Of a stretch of 64,000 nt of DNA, positions 7,821-16,904 are shown piece by piece. The notes below the pieces were generated by a model, which was given only the letters and a program-made list of their open reading frames with translations, was not told the DNA's origin and made no database searches. The stretch's first letter is position 1, and each line of letters begins with the position of its first letter. Made by a program: the position numbers and the translations under genes. This DNA comes from a virus, in the IMG/VR virus record IMGVR_UViG_3300023108_001314, positions 100,767 through 164,766 of that record, one strand, 5' to 3'.

Positions 7821-9724
7821 GCTTTACCAAAATTCCTTCTTCTTGCAAAAAATATCTGTTCACAAAATTGTTGTAAACTCATATCTTGGTTTTCAGGAAA
7901 ATCAAAAAATAAAGTACTCTTATTATTCAATTCTTCCCCACTATGTATGTATCCGAGAAAATCGTAATCGTAATCTTTTGTGAGCGGGTAAGATTTAATT
8001 TTGTTGTAATCGATAAGGTAACTAGATTGGAAGTCCATAAGTTGGTCCATTACATCTTGTGGAAAATGTGCGTATTCTTTTTGCATAAAATCTTTTACAA
8101 CACTAAACACATGTGATGCTTTATCTTCACTGTGTAAATTAATAATAGTGCTGTGGATAAGATTCCATCCGTGTATTTCAATACCTTGAATTTTAGGGTG
8201 ATCAATTCTACCGTTAGTACCCCAGTTAATATAGTATTTTCTTATGCGATCAATTTCGCTTTTTAACCAAGGATCTCGGCTTATATGGTCAAATAATTTT
8301 TCGTAAAATTCACTATATTCTATGTTGCTAAAGTTGTATAAAAATCGACTGATATAATTTGTGATACCGTTGATATGGAAAGTATTTTGAAACCAACTAA
8401 ACACTTGTGCATCTAGCATCTTTTCATAAGATAAGTCTTTTGTAGATACAACAATATCTATACCTTCTTTAAGTTCATCTTCGTTATAAGCGCCAACAAG
8501 ATAGTCAGTAACTTTTCTACCTTCAATTTTGAATTCTTGTTTTTGCACAAGATTCATTTCTGCATTTTCAAGCAACTGTGCTTGATATACTGTAACGCCT
8601 GTATGGTTACCAGCTTTGTATAGACTATAAAAATTATCTTTCCATGTTTCTAATGTTTCTCCGGGTAACCCTAAAATTAACTCTGTATATAACGGAATAT
8701 TATTTTCTTCGCACATATCAAACACTTGTTCAATTTTATTCATTTCAAGATTTTTACGTTTGATAATTTCTAAAACATTTTCATCCATTGACTGTACAGA
8801 TAAATTCAATCCAATTTTTGCACCGCCATCATAGATAAGTTTTCTAACAATATCTACAACTTCTTTCTTTTGATTTTTAGCCCAAGCAATAGTATATGCT
8901 TTTGGGTTATCGTATGTTTTTTGCACTTGAATAAGTTTATCTGCAATCATACTATCACGTTCTGCAAAAATACCAAAGTTTGCATCCGTTAAACTTACAA
9001 AGTCGCAACCTGTTTTACCGATCCATTCTAATTCATCAAACACACGTTCTAAATTAAACTTTTTAACTTTATTATATGTTAAACTGCCCCAGTCACAAAA
9101 AGTACAAGCATACGGACAACCTCGATTTGTTTCCAGTGTAGCATTCCATGTCACTTCAGGATGCTTTACCATAAGTTTATCAAACACACCAGTTAGATAA
9201 GGACTAGGTATCTCATCTAATTCGTTAATTCTTGGTTGAGCACCTGTGTCTACAGTTTCACCATCTACATTTACAATTAAACCTTTTACATCTAACCAAG
9301 AATCTCTATCGTCTAATGCTTCAAGAATTTTTCTAAAACTTCTTTCTCCTTCCTGTTTTACACAAACATCAATATAAGGAAAACGTTCAAAAAAGTTTGG
9401 GTCTTCGATAGGCGGCTCAGGTCCGCCAAATAAAATTACAATATTTGGATTTGCTTTTTTTAATTCTCTGGCTAAAACATTATTGTATTGCTTGTTCCAT
9501 ATGTATGTAGAAAAGCCTACTACTGTGTTATCTTTTAAAAGTTCAACTGTTTCAGCAATAGGATCTCTTCGCCATACAAACTCATCAAGTTCATATTGGG
9601 TATTAATAGATTCAAACTGGTTTACATAAGACCAAAGTATGCCAACACTATACGGTAAGTAATAAGCGTTAAACTCTTTAGGTCCTTGCTGGAAATTCGG
9701 ATTTACAAAACTAATTTTTTTCAT
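7760..9724 (-). CDS. B12-binding domain radical SAM protein
   Basis: 654 aa. The N-terminal 130 residues look like a cobalamin-binding Rossmann domain (VVGFSTYIWN, ILFGGPEPP, VKQEGERSFRKI). The radical SAM core follows, with CPYACTFCDWG near residues 203-212 as the 4Fe-4S cluster motif (CxxxCxxC) and LILGLPGET further on. The C-terminal 250 residues have no motif that I recognise. Relatives with this architecture carry out methylations or rearrangements on unreactive carbons, with roles in lipid, cofactor and natural-product pathways. In this operon the inference is modification of a sugar or peptide. All cluster cysteines are present. Cobalamin would have to come from the host. It overlaps the upstream gene's stop by 14 bases. 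Confidence 0.85.
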   Translation of the reverse strand: MKKISFVNPNFQQGPKEFNAYYLPYSVGILWSYVNQFESINTQYELDEFVWRRDPIAETVELLKDNTVVGFSTYIWNKQYNNVLARELKKANPNIVILFGGPEPPIEDPNFFERFPYIDVCVKQEGERSFRKILEALDDRDSWLDVKGLIVNVDGETVDTGAQPRINELDEIPSPYLTGVFDKLMVKHPEVTWNATLETNRGCPYACTFCDWGSLTYNKVKKFNLERVFDELEWIGKTGCDFVSLTDANFGIFAERDSMIADKLIQVQKTYDNPKAYTIAWAKNQKKEVVDIVRKLIYDGGAKIGLNLSVQSMDENVLEIIKRKNLEMNKIEQVFDMCEENNIPLYTELILGLPGETLETWKDNFYSLYKAGNHTGVTVYQAQLLENAEMNLVQKQEFKIEGRKVTDYLVGAYNEDELKEGIDIVVSTKDLSYEKMLDAQVFSWFQNTFHINGITNYISRFLYNFSNIEYSEFYEKLFDHISRDPWLKSEIDRIRKYYINWGTNGRIDHPKIQGIEIHGWNLIHSTIINLHSEDKASHVFSVVKDFMQKEYAHFPQDVMDQLMDFQSSYLIDYNKIKSYPLTKDYDYDFLGYIHSGEELNNKSTLFFDFPENQDMSLQQFCEQIFFARRRNFGKAWVTKKKLHTFTHGNMEMQN

Positions 9725-10940
9725 TGATAGTATATTTATTGTTAAAAAGATTTTGAACAGTTGTCATGAGTCGCAATCCAGTATCTCTATTATAATTTGT
9801 AGATCTAAATAAATTTTGATTATATGTAATCTTATTTAGATTTTCCATAATTATATCTTCTTTTTGTGCTCTTGTCAATTTAATCCAATTTTCTAAACTT
9901 TTATGAAATGCTTGGAATCTTTCGTTAGGATTTAAAATCTCATCGTAACTTTGATCTATGCCTTCAAAGTCAGTTTTATAACCTAAACTTCTTAGATATT
10001 TTAAGACTCTAAATTGTCCTAATATCATAAAAGGATGTCCTGCTGCAATGGGTTTCATTACTTTTTCTGTAATAAACATCCCTTCTTCTGCAAATGCAGT
10101 TTCTGTAACCACACTGAGCAAACTATTTTCATAAAGGGCATGATTAAAAATAGTGGCATCTTTGTCAGGGTCACTTTTACAATCTACGCCATCTATGTCT
10201 AAAGGCAAACCTTTGAGCAAGGTTTTATTCCATAAATTGTCATCCTGTAGTGTAATTCTACTAGGCGCACCTACTTGTTCTTTTTGCGGTAAACTTCCAC
10301 TTACAAGTCCCTTGCTTACATAACCTGTATCTAACAACCAAAATAAATGCTCCAGCCTTGATGGTCTTGTATTTCTATTCATGCTAAGGAAATCTTTGGA
10401 ATCTTTATTTTTAATAGCATTTATAACTAGTGCGCTTTGTGGTATTCTATTATCGAAATAAAAGGTATGCGTAAAACTATGAACATGTGCAAACAACGGT
10501 ATATCCCAATTTCTGTTACACCATGTTAAATAATTTGTAGAGAAATCTGCATTGCCGTCCATAAGTATAACACTATTTTTATGAAAATCATTTTCTTCCA
10601 TTATTTCGTGCATATTATAAAACCCATCACATCCAGGAAATATCATATTCATACCTTCAGACGAATTATCAATTACAATTTTAATTTTTCCTCTACGAAC
10701 TGCATTAGCAACTTCGCTGGGCAAATTGTTTAACACATGATTGTCATGTGTTCCCCAATCATTAGAATGACCTGCAACACTTACAAAATATATTCCAGGC
10801 CAGTTCCACCCATCTTTAATTTGTTTTATACCAAAACCTGCTTTTTTCAGTGTTCGAGAATATAACCACGTATCAAAAATGTACGGCTGTACACCGTGCA
10901 TATTTCCTATTTTATCATGATAGTATGCAGCAAGTTTCAA
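9711..10940 (-). CDS. Glycosyltransferase-like protein with TEK/SYD module
   Basis: 409 aa. The C-terminal third has MFITEKVMKPIAAGHPFMIL near residue 290 followed by DQSYDEIL, the module shared with the proteins at 5655-7820 and 11902-13209. The N-terminal half has no recognisable motif beyond SMNRNTRPSRLEHL, a segment also hinted at in its relatives (LSMNGRERHH at 5655-7820, NFNRRSHEHRM at 11902-13209). The most likely role is transfer of a sugar, but no DXD motif is obvious. The start is a TTG that overlaps the epimerase stop as TTGA, with only a weak purine-rich site upstream; an in-frame ATG lies 12 codons further on. Function is inferred from the family feature and the neighbours only. 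Confidence 0.55.
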   Translation of the reverse strand: MKLAAYYHDKIGNMHGVQPYIFDTWLYSRTLKKAGFGIKQIKDGWNWPGIYFVSVAGHSNDWGTHDNHVLNNLPSEVANAVRRGKIKIVIDNSSEGMNMIFPGCDGFYNMHEIMEENDFHKNSVILMDGNADFSTNYLTWCNRNWDIPLFAHVHSFTHTFYFDNRIPQSALVINAIKNKDSKDFLSMNRNTRPSRLEHLFWLLDTGYVSKGLVSGSLPQKEQVGAPSRITLQDDNLWNKTLLKGLPLDIDGVDCKSDPDKDATIFNHALYENSLLSVVTETAFAEEGMFITEKVMKPIAAGHPFMILGQFRVLKYLRSLGYKTDFEGIDQSYDEILNPNERFQAFHKSLENWIKLTRAQKEDIIMENLNKITYNQNLFRSTNYNRDTGLRLMTTVQNLFNNKYTINEKN

Positions 10941-11905
10941 TTTTCTTGTTTCTCAATTTGTTGTAGTATCCATTGATAAGTTTGTTGCAAGCCATATTCT
11001 AAATTGTCTTGCGGTGCCCAACCAATGGTTTCCTTAATAAGTTTATTATGACTGTTTCTGCCATTAACACCAACAGGTCCTGGCACATTATTAATTCTCA
11101 GTTTTTTGTTAGTGTTAACACTCGCAATTAGGTGTGCTAAATCATTTATAGCAATCATACGTTCACTGCCAAGATTTAACGGCTGATTATAATCGCTTTC
11201 CATAATCCTATGAATGCCTTCAATAGCTTCATCGATATAAAGAAAACTTCTTGTTTGTGTGCCAGGTCCCCAAATTTCTACAGTTTCGTCTTCGCTCATT
11301 GCAACTTTTCTACATAAGGCTGCGGGAGATTTTTCTTTACCTCCAGTCCATGTGCTTTCTGGTCCAAACACATTATGAAAACGACACATTCTTGCACGTA
11401 TACCATAATTCTTTTCAAAAGACATACACAAGCGTTCGCTGAATAATTTTTCCCAACCATATTCAGAATCAGGATTTGCTGGATACGCACTTTCTTCGCT
11501 ACACAAAGGATTATCAGGATCCATCTGATTGTGTTCAGGATACATGCAAGCACTTGAACTATAAAAAATACGTTTTACACCTTTAACAACCATTTCTTTC
11601 AAAATGTTAAGATTAATCATAGCAGAGTTGTGCATAATATCAGCATCATTATCGCCTGTAAAAATATATCCTGCTCCTCCCATATCCGCAGCAAGTTGAT
11701 ATATTTCATAAATGTCTTCTGTAATTAATTTACGTACATCTGCTTGTTCTCGCAAATCTACAATATGAAATTCATCACATTCGGTTTCGCTAAATTCAGG
11801 ATACTCTAAATCTGCACCAATTACATAATGTCCTTGTGCTTTTAAACTTCTTACCAAATGAACTCCAATGAATCCTCCGGCTCCGCATACTAATACCTTA
11901 CTCAT
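10937..11905 (-). CDS. NAD-dependent sugar epimerase, GDP-mannose 3,5-epimerase-like
   Basis: 322 aa, the normal length for an extended SDR epimerase. GAGGFIG at residues 8-14 is the NAD-binding loop, AADMGGAGYIF is typical of GDP-mannose 3,5-epimerase, SSSACMYPE carries the catalytic Ser and a Cys that acts in that family, and YGWEK near residue 149 is the YxxxK catalytic pair. Later WTGGKEKSPAALCRK and GVNGRNSHN also resemble the plant and bacterial GME sequence. The reaction would convert GDP-D-mannose to GDP-L-galactose or GDP-L-gulose. A closely related GDP-sugar epimerase or dehydratase cannot be ruled out. It overlaps its upstream neighbour as ATGA and its downstream neighbour as TTGA. 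Confidence 0.8.
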   Translation of the reverse strand: MSKVLVCGAGGFIGVHLVRSLKAQGHYVIGADLEYPEFSETECDEFHIVDLREQADVRKLITEDIYEIYQLAADMGGAGYIFTGDNDADIMHNSAMINLNILKEMVVKGVKRIFYSSSACMYPEHNQMDPDNPLCSEESAYPANPDSEYGWEKLFSERLCMSFEKNYGIRARMCRFHNVFGPESTWTGGKEKSPAALCRKVAMSEDETVEIWGPGTQTRSFLYIDEAIEGIHRIMESDYNQPLNLGSERMIAINDLAHLIASVNTNKKLRINNVPGPVGVNGRNSHNKLIKETIGWAPQDNLEYGLQQTYQWILQQIEKQEN

Positions 11906-13209
11906 ATGTCTGCTCCATATTTTTCAACAAGATCTAATAGTTCTACAGGTTTTAAATTTTTAAAATGTTGAATATTGTATTCTCGTATCTCATGTGTTTG
12001 TGTATATAACTGTTTTAATTTTTGTTTAGGCCAAGACTTGATATCTTTACATACTTTTATAATTGCTTGCATTCTATCTTTCCCATTTAGTGTTTCATCA
12101 TAACTTTCGTCCCACCAAGCATCAAAAGTTTTAAATCCTAATTTTTTAAGATACTGAAGTGTAAACGCAGGGCCAACAATAATAAATGGTTGTTTGAATA
12201 TAATTGGCTTCATTGTTTTTTCTGTCAAATGAATTACATTATTTTCAAAATTTGTTTCGCTTGCAAGATGAATATATGTTCGATCATACCATTCAGCAGT
12301 ATCCATTAAGTGTTCTTCTACAGGAAATCTGTCAAAATGTTTACTGTCTAGCACAAAAGGCAAATCGTCCCATAAATTTTCAAAATCTTCTCTTTCAAAT
12401 TCTAAATTATATTTTGAAGAAGTTCTCTCAAAATCGTATATAAAATGTTCAAATGGTCTATTAACACCTCCATGTCTGTCAAAACTCATATGACAGTCAT
12501 CTAGCATATCATTTTTAATCATTTGCAATAACAGCAACATACGATGTTCATGACTACGTCTGTTAAAATTTAAAAACAATCTATCTTGTTTGCCCAAGTC
12601 AACACGACTTTCATAAACTTCATCACGTAAAATGTCTTTTGTAATTTGTATATACAAACCCATATATTCGACATTTAATTTATCTTCGCCTACACCTGCT
12701 TGTAAACAGTACTTGTCGTAAATAGTTTGTATATTTGCACAGTTTGTTGCATAGATAACTTTGTTCAAGGGCACACCTTGACTATTAAAATAATCATGTA
12801 ATGTTTGAAAATCTCTATGCGTAACAAAACTTTCATATCTACAGTTTACAAATAGATATCCGTTACCATTGTAAATTTTATCCCAAACCTCGCCAGGAAT
12901 AGGCGTTCTTTGTAAAAATCCGCAAAACATATCCATTGTGATAGACATGTAATTTAAGTTAGGACTTAAAATAACTTCATAGAAAAATTTGCTATCCCCT
13001 ATATCTTTTATCTCGGAAGATGGAATAATTTTGCAAGGTACAAAATTTCCTATCTCCATAACAGCAGGATCATGCTCCATTGTTGCATCGCTAAACTTAA
13101 CATCAATGTCGTCAATGCGCTTAGCCAGATCATATACATCTGGTATCTTATGGTTATTTAAAGGACCTAGTGGCCCAATCCAATTATATGCCCATATCAA
13201 TTGTTTCAT
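11902..13209 (-). CDS. Glycosyltransferase-like protein with TEK/SYD module
   Basis: 435 aa. The N-terminus (LIWAYNWIGPLGPL) and the central region (LFLNFNRRSHEHRMLLLLQM) look like an exostosin-type or phage carbohydrate-island protein. The C-terminal module VIHLTEKTMKPIIFKQPFII near residue 325 followed by WWDESYDETL is shared with two other genes in this operon. NFNRRSHEHR resembles the basic segment that precedes the donor site in such families. The likely role is glycosyl transfer to a surface glycan or protein. It starts with an ATG inside the last 26 bases of the SGNH gene and overlaps the epimerase start as ATGA, so it belongs to the same transcript. Confidence 0.6.
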   Translation of the reverse strand: MKQLIWAYNWIGPLGPLNNHKIPDVYDLAKRIDDIDVKFSDATMEHDPAVMEIGNFVPCKIIPSSEIKDIGDSKFFYEVILSPNLNYMSITMDMFCGFLQRTPIPGEVWDKIYNGNGYLFVNCRYESFVTHRDFQTLHDYFNSQGVPLNKVIYATNCANIQTIYDKYCLQAGVGEDKLNVEYMGLYIQITKDILRDEVYESRVDLGKQDRLFLNFNRRSHEHRMLLLLQMIKNDMLDDCHMSFDRHGGVNRPFEHFIYDFERTSSKYNLEFEREDFENLWDDLPFVLDSKHFDRFPVEEHLMDTAEWYDRTYIHLASETNFENNVIHLTEKTMKPIIFKQPFIIVGPAFTLQYLKKLGFKTFDAWWDESYDETLNGKDRMQAIIKVCKDIKSWPKQKLKQLYTQTHEIREYNIQHFKNLKPVELLDLVEKYGADI

Positions 13210-14026
13210 TTATTAATTCACTTATATCATAACTATACTTGAGATTGTCAGGTAACTCACGCATTGCTTCAATCATAAATTCTTGATTGTATGTTCTTTC
13301 TTTTACAGGTACAAATATTCTGTTACAAACATATTTGTTGTAACTAGTTATATTATTAGTATTAATTTGTAATTTTGGTGCTAAAACTTCCTTTACAAAT
13401 TTATATGTTGATTTAGGTCTAGGATGGTCATCCCACCAATTGCCACCATGATTTGTCATAAACACAGGATCTTTATGATTAAAGTGATGCATTAATGGTA
13501 ACTCGATAAACTTATGACGATACTTGTTAACTTTGTTCGTCATATTTTGTGCTATGCGTTTTTGATGTCCTGCTAAATCTATATGTTTACCTCTTTGAAT
13601 ACTTAGGTGTGCCATTGCATCTGGTGTAAGAAAAAGAAAAGTCCAGTTAACTTTTAAAGATTCAAGTAAGTTAACTGTATGAAACATATATGTCAAAGTT
13701 TTAACGTAAGACGAACTATGAGATATAATATGATCTAATCTTTTTGCAGTTAGTTCTAAGGCTAAGCCGCCGCCAATATTAGACCATTCTTCTTCTTTGT
13801 CAAGGTAATCATGCCTTGATGGCTCTGACCACTGAACAATTACAGTATCATTTTCTTTAATTTTGTTTTCTAAAACAGTGCCTAGTAATCTATGATATAT
13901 TGCAAAATTACCTAAACCAGATAATCCACAATTAAATGTTTTATCAAACTCCTGTGCCAAGTATTCAGGATACATAGGCCAACTGTAATTTGTAAAACTG
14001 CACCCGTAACAAAACAAATTAGACAA
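13184..14026 (-). CDS. SGNH/GDSL-type hydrolase
   Basis: 280 aa. LFCYGCSFTNYSW at residues 4-16 holds the nucleophile-serine block, CGLSGLGNFAIY the Gly/Asn block, and WWDDHPRPKSTY near residue 198 a D-x-H-like catalytic end. SGNH proteins of this kind are frequent in marine phage carbohydrate islands and probably act as O-acyl esterases or acyltransferases on sugars. The start is a TTG within the end of the radical SAM gene; a second TTG lies three codons later. The C-terminal 80 residues lie beyond the hydrolase domain and have no match that I know. It is unrelated in detail to the other SGNH gene at 1197-2087. Confidence 0.65.
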   Translation of the reverse strand: MSNLFCYGCSFTNYSWPMYPEYLAQEFDKTFNCGLSGLGNFAIYHRLLGTVLENKIKENDTVIVQWSEPSRHDYLDKEEEWSNIGGGLALELTAKRLDHIISHSSSYVKTLTYMFHTVNLLESLKVNWTFLFLTPDAMAHLSIQRGKHIDLAGHQKRIAQNMTNKVNKYRHKFIELPLMHHFNHKDPVFMTNHGGNWWDDHPRPKSTYKFVKEVLAPKLQINTNNITSYNKYVCNRIFVPVKERTYNQEFMIEAMRELPDNLKYSYDISELINETIDMGI

Positions 14027-15401
14027 CTTCTAGTTCATCCTTAGTTTGCTTACATAAATTATAAAACCCTTCCATCTCAGGAAATGTTTCTAAAAAATTA
14101 ACGTTTCTTCTAACATCATATTCATTAAACCAATTGTAAAAATCTGCTCTGCCTTCTTTTACTCTCGGTTCGTCATAGTTAACATTTGCAAAATAATTTC
14201 TTACTCTACGAAAACGTTCATATTCTAAATCACTAAATTTCGTAGTGTCTTTGTCGTCTCTATTGTCATTAATAAATTGTAAAATTTTATCCATGTAAGG
14301 CAAAAATTCATCCTTAGGTAAAATATGCATATCATATTGTAACGGTTCTTTTAGATAAGGTGTATCAAATCTAATACGTCTACGCTTAGGATCATAAAAT
14401 TCTTTACGCCAATCTAAAACTTTTTGTAGGAATAAATTAAAACTTGTAACACTAAGAATATTAAACGTACACATGATTGTTAAATCGGAGCCAGTAATAT
14501 TTAAAAAGTTTTTCATATTACTTTCCCAAAGATTTACATCTAAACCTGTGCGAAGATATTCTGCACGATTATCAAATGTATCTATACTAGAATATACTTT
14601 AAACTTTTTAATTTTGTTACCTTCTAAAAGTTCTTTTACATTATCGGCAAACTTAGACACAATGCGTGGACTTAAACCCATGTTACTATTGAGGTTAAGT
14701 TCAATATGAGGACGTGGATTTTCTTTAAGTTCGTCAAATATACGCCATGTGCTTTTATGCATAAGAGGCTCACCGCCTGTAATGCGTAAAATGTTTAGTG
14801 TCTTACTTACTTCAGGCCACCATTTCCACCATGCATCTACGTAAGGATTTGACCCTTCTTCCATAGGCTGAAACCAATCAACATCGCATCGATGATTTTT
14901 AACCATATCATACGGACCATGTTTTTTGACTTCGTTATAAAAGCTACTACTTGCCATAGGTGAACAATATCCACATTTAAAATTGCATTCATTACTAAAT
15001 GCAATTTCGATATATTCTGGATTTACGTCAAAATCCCAAGGCGAATCTACAATTTCTTGTAATCGCTCAGGCTTGTAAATACTTTCATTACGAATGTTTC
15101 TATCAGAAATATGATCATCTCCTAGTGCTTCGACATTCCAGCAATAGGTACAGCCTTTAGGTTTTTCACCTACAAGCATTTTTGCACGTTCTTTTTTCTT
15201 TGTAAGTGTATTGTGCAATGCACTAGGATTGTTTTTAATTTCTTCTAAATCAATCTTATGCGGCGACGGATGATAGCAACTGTGTGTATCACCTGTGTGT
15301 AAATAAATTGTAGTATGATGCCACTTAGCCAAACAGAATGTCGGACTTACATCCTCCATTATACTAGCGGCTTCTTTAATTCTATCTGTTTCTGATTTCA
15401 T
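14019..15401 (-). CDS. Radical SAM protein, twitch type
   Basis: 460 aa. GCTYCWNVEALGDD near residue 84 is the upstream Cys pair, CNFKCGYCSP near residues 139-146 is the 4Fe-4S CxxxCxxC motif, and LRITGGEPLMHK near residue 205 is the GGEP motif. The motif order and the surrounding residues repeat those of the partial protein at 1-1177, so the two are paralogues. Such proteins are regularly found in marine T4-like phages next to glycosyltransferase-like genes; the substrate is not known. The ATG at 15401 overlaps the upstream stop as ATGA. Confidence 0.85.
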   Translation of the reverse strand: MKSETDRIKEAASIMEDVSPTFCLAKWHHTTIYLHTGDTHSCYHPSPHKIDLEEIKNNPSALHNTLTKKKERAKMLVGEKPKGCTYCWNVEALGDDHISDRNIRNESIYKPERLQEIVDSPWDFDVNPEYIEIAFSNECNFKCGYCSPMASSSFYNEVKKHGPYDMVKNHRCDVDWFQPMEEGSNPYVDAWWKWWPEVSKTLNILRITGGEPLMHKSTWRIFDELKENPRPHIELNLNSNMGLSPRIVSKFADNVKELLEGNKIKKFKVYSSIDTFDNRAEYLRTGLDVNLWESNMKNFLNITGSDLTIMCTFNILSVTSFNLFLQKVLDWRKEFYDPKRRRIRFDTPYLKEPLQYDMHILPKDEFLPYMDKILQFINDNRDDKDTTKFSDLEYERFRRVRNYFANVNYDEPRVKEGRADFYNWFNEYDVRRNVNFLETFPEMEGFYNLCKQTKDELEVV

Positions 15402-16339
15402 ATAAATTGTTGTCCAGCAGTTCTACCCGGATTTTGATATACTGTTTTGAAAAAATTACTTTGTTGTGCAGTTAAGCATTCTTCAGCAATAGGTAAATCG
15501 AGTTCGTTAATTAGTTTAATACCATATTCCTCAATTGAATCTTCAAGTCCTTCTAAAGATACTTTAGATTCAACTTCATTTGCCCAATATTCATTTAACC
15601 ATTTAAAATCACGAACATTTACAAAGTCCCAATCCGTACACATTGTTTTATAAAGACCTTCTCTTGCGCCGTAAATAGCCCATTTACCATTTTCTACATC
15701 AGCGCCTATCATTAGCCAAATATACAAACGATGCAAGTTCTTCCAATGATTACGTTTAAAATCATTCAAAGTAGGTTTCATACCTCTGTCAAGTGCCATT
15801 TTGACACCTTCTCTAAATCCAGCACGCCATGCTTGCTGCGGAGTAGCATTATTCATAATTTCGCTATAACACGCATTCATTTGAATATATTCTAAGTCCC
15901 AACAAAAATCAACTTGAGCATGTGCATTATTAGGATCTGCATTTTCGTGTGTACGCATGTTTAACACTTTATCTTTAGGCCAGCATTTAATACCGCCGTT
16001 ACCGTACATTAGTCCGTTAATTGTATTTCTAGCACTCCAACTTACTACACAGTCTTCAAACTTTATATCACGATTCCAGTGCATGTCTTCGTGTGTTTCT
16101 AAATCATATTCTTTTGTAAGAAACTCAGAATCAATAATATTATCGCCATCGATAGTAATAAATCTATCCGTCTCTGAAAGTTCTGCACATGCCTTGTGTG
16201 CTGCATCACTTCCGTCTACACCGTGTACACGTTTAGCCCAAGGAATTTTCCTACACAAATCTGCATAGTTTTTTTCAGCATTAGGTTCGTCATAACTAAG
16301 ATAGATAATGTCATAGTCTAGTATTTTAAATTTGCTCAT
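15398..16339 (-). CDS. Glycosyltransferase-like protein (IDGDN motif)
   Basis: 313 aa. The N-terminus reads like a GT-A fold: a strand (DIIYLSYDEP), a segment that sorts sugar donors (VHGVDGSDAAHKACA) and FITIDGDNIID near residue 60, an acidic metal-binding DXD-type motif. The rest holds many aromatic residues and no known motif. A nucleotide-sugar dependent transferase is the best reading, but no direct homologue can be named. It overlaps the start of the radical SAM gene as ATGA and starts 14 bases inside the 192 aa gene upstream. Confidence 0.55.
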   Translation of the reverse strand: MSKFKILDYDIIYLSYDEPNAEKNYADLCRKIPWAKRVHGVDGSDAAHKACAELSETDRFITIDGDNIIDSEFLTKEYDLETHEDMHWNRDIKFEDCVVSWSARNTINGLMYGNGGIKCWPKDKVLNMRTHENADPNNAHAQVDFCWDLEYIQMNACYSEIMNNATPQQAWRAGFREGVKMALDRGMKPTLNDFKRNHWKNLHRLYIWLMIGADVENGKWAIYGAREGLYKTMCTDWDFVNVRDFKWLNEYWANEVESKVSLEGLEDSIEEYGIKLINELDLPIAEECLTAQQSNFFKTVYQNPGRTAGQQFI

Positions 16340-16904
16340 TCACCGTTCTCCGACAATAGGTATCGAATTTTTTAATAGTATACACACTTATGTCAGTTTT
16401 GTCTACCTTAAAATTATCATCAAACGCAACTTTTACTACATTTTCTTCTATCAAATCTCTAAAGCCAAACTTAATAAACTGCAATAAATTATGAGGATCA
16501 TTAAACTCTGTGATCGAGAATTGCATAGGAAAGTTATAAAAAGAGTCTTTAGATTTTGTTTCTTTTACTATCATAGGATCTAGTTCAAATAACCATTCTT
16601 TATTTTTACAATCTTGTGTAACAATTACATCTGCTTTTTCTGTAATTGGTATTTCAAAAATGTCATACCATATATCAGTATTGAAGTCTACTGCTATAAG
16701 TTTATGCTTTAGTTCATATTTTTTTGTAGTGCTATCAAATGCAACACTATAATTTGTCATAGAATCCTTTGCATCTAAAATATCTTTAACTGCATCAATG
16801 TCTACTTCAATCCAGTTCCCTTCTTCTGCGTTAGTATTGCTAACAGATAAAAGTTCTCCATTTTCATCAAAGTAAATAAATTTGTTAGTAGATATTTGTA
16901 ACAT
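16326..16904 (-). CDS. Hypothetical protein of the accessory operon
   Basis: 192 aa, not recognised. The sequence is acidic and mainly polar, without transmembrane segments, signal peptide or Cys clusters. The N-terminus (LQISTNKFIYFDENGELL) resembles a small beta-rich domain. The ATG at 16904 follows the upstream gene's TAA directly, with an AGGAG ribosome site lying in that gene's last codons. Its place among glycosyltransferase-like genes suggests a role in the same pathway, or a small structural partner, but nothing in the sequence shows it. Confidence 0.6.
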   Translation of the reverse strand: MLQISTNKFIYFDENGELLSVSNTNAEEGNWIEVDIDAVKDILDAKDSMTNYSVAFDSTTKKYELKHKLIAVDFNTDIWYDIFEIPITEKADVIVTQDCKNKEWLFELDPMIVKETKSKDSFYNFPMQFSITEFNDPHNLLQFIKFGFRDLIEENVVKVAFDDNFKVDKTDISVYTIKKFDTYCRRTVNEQI

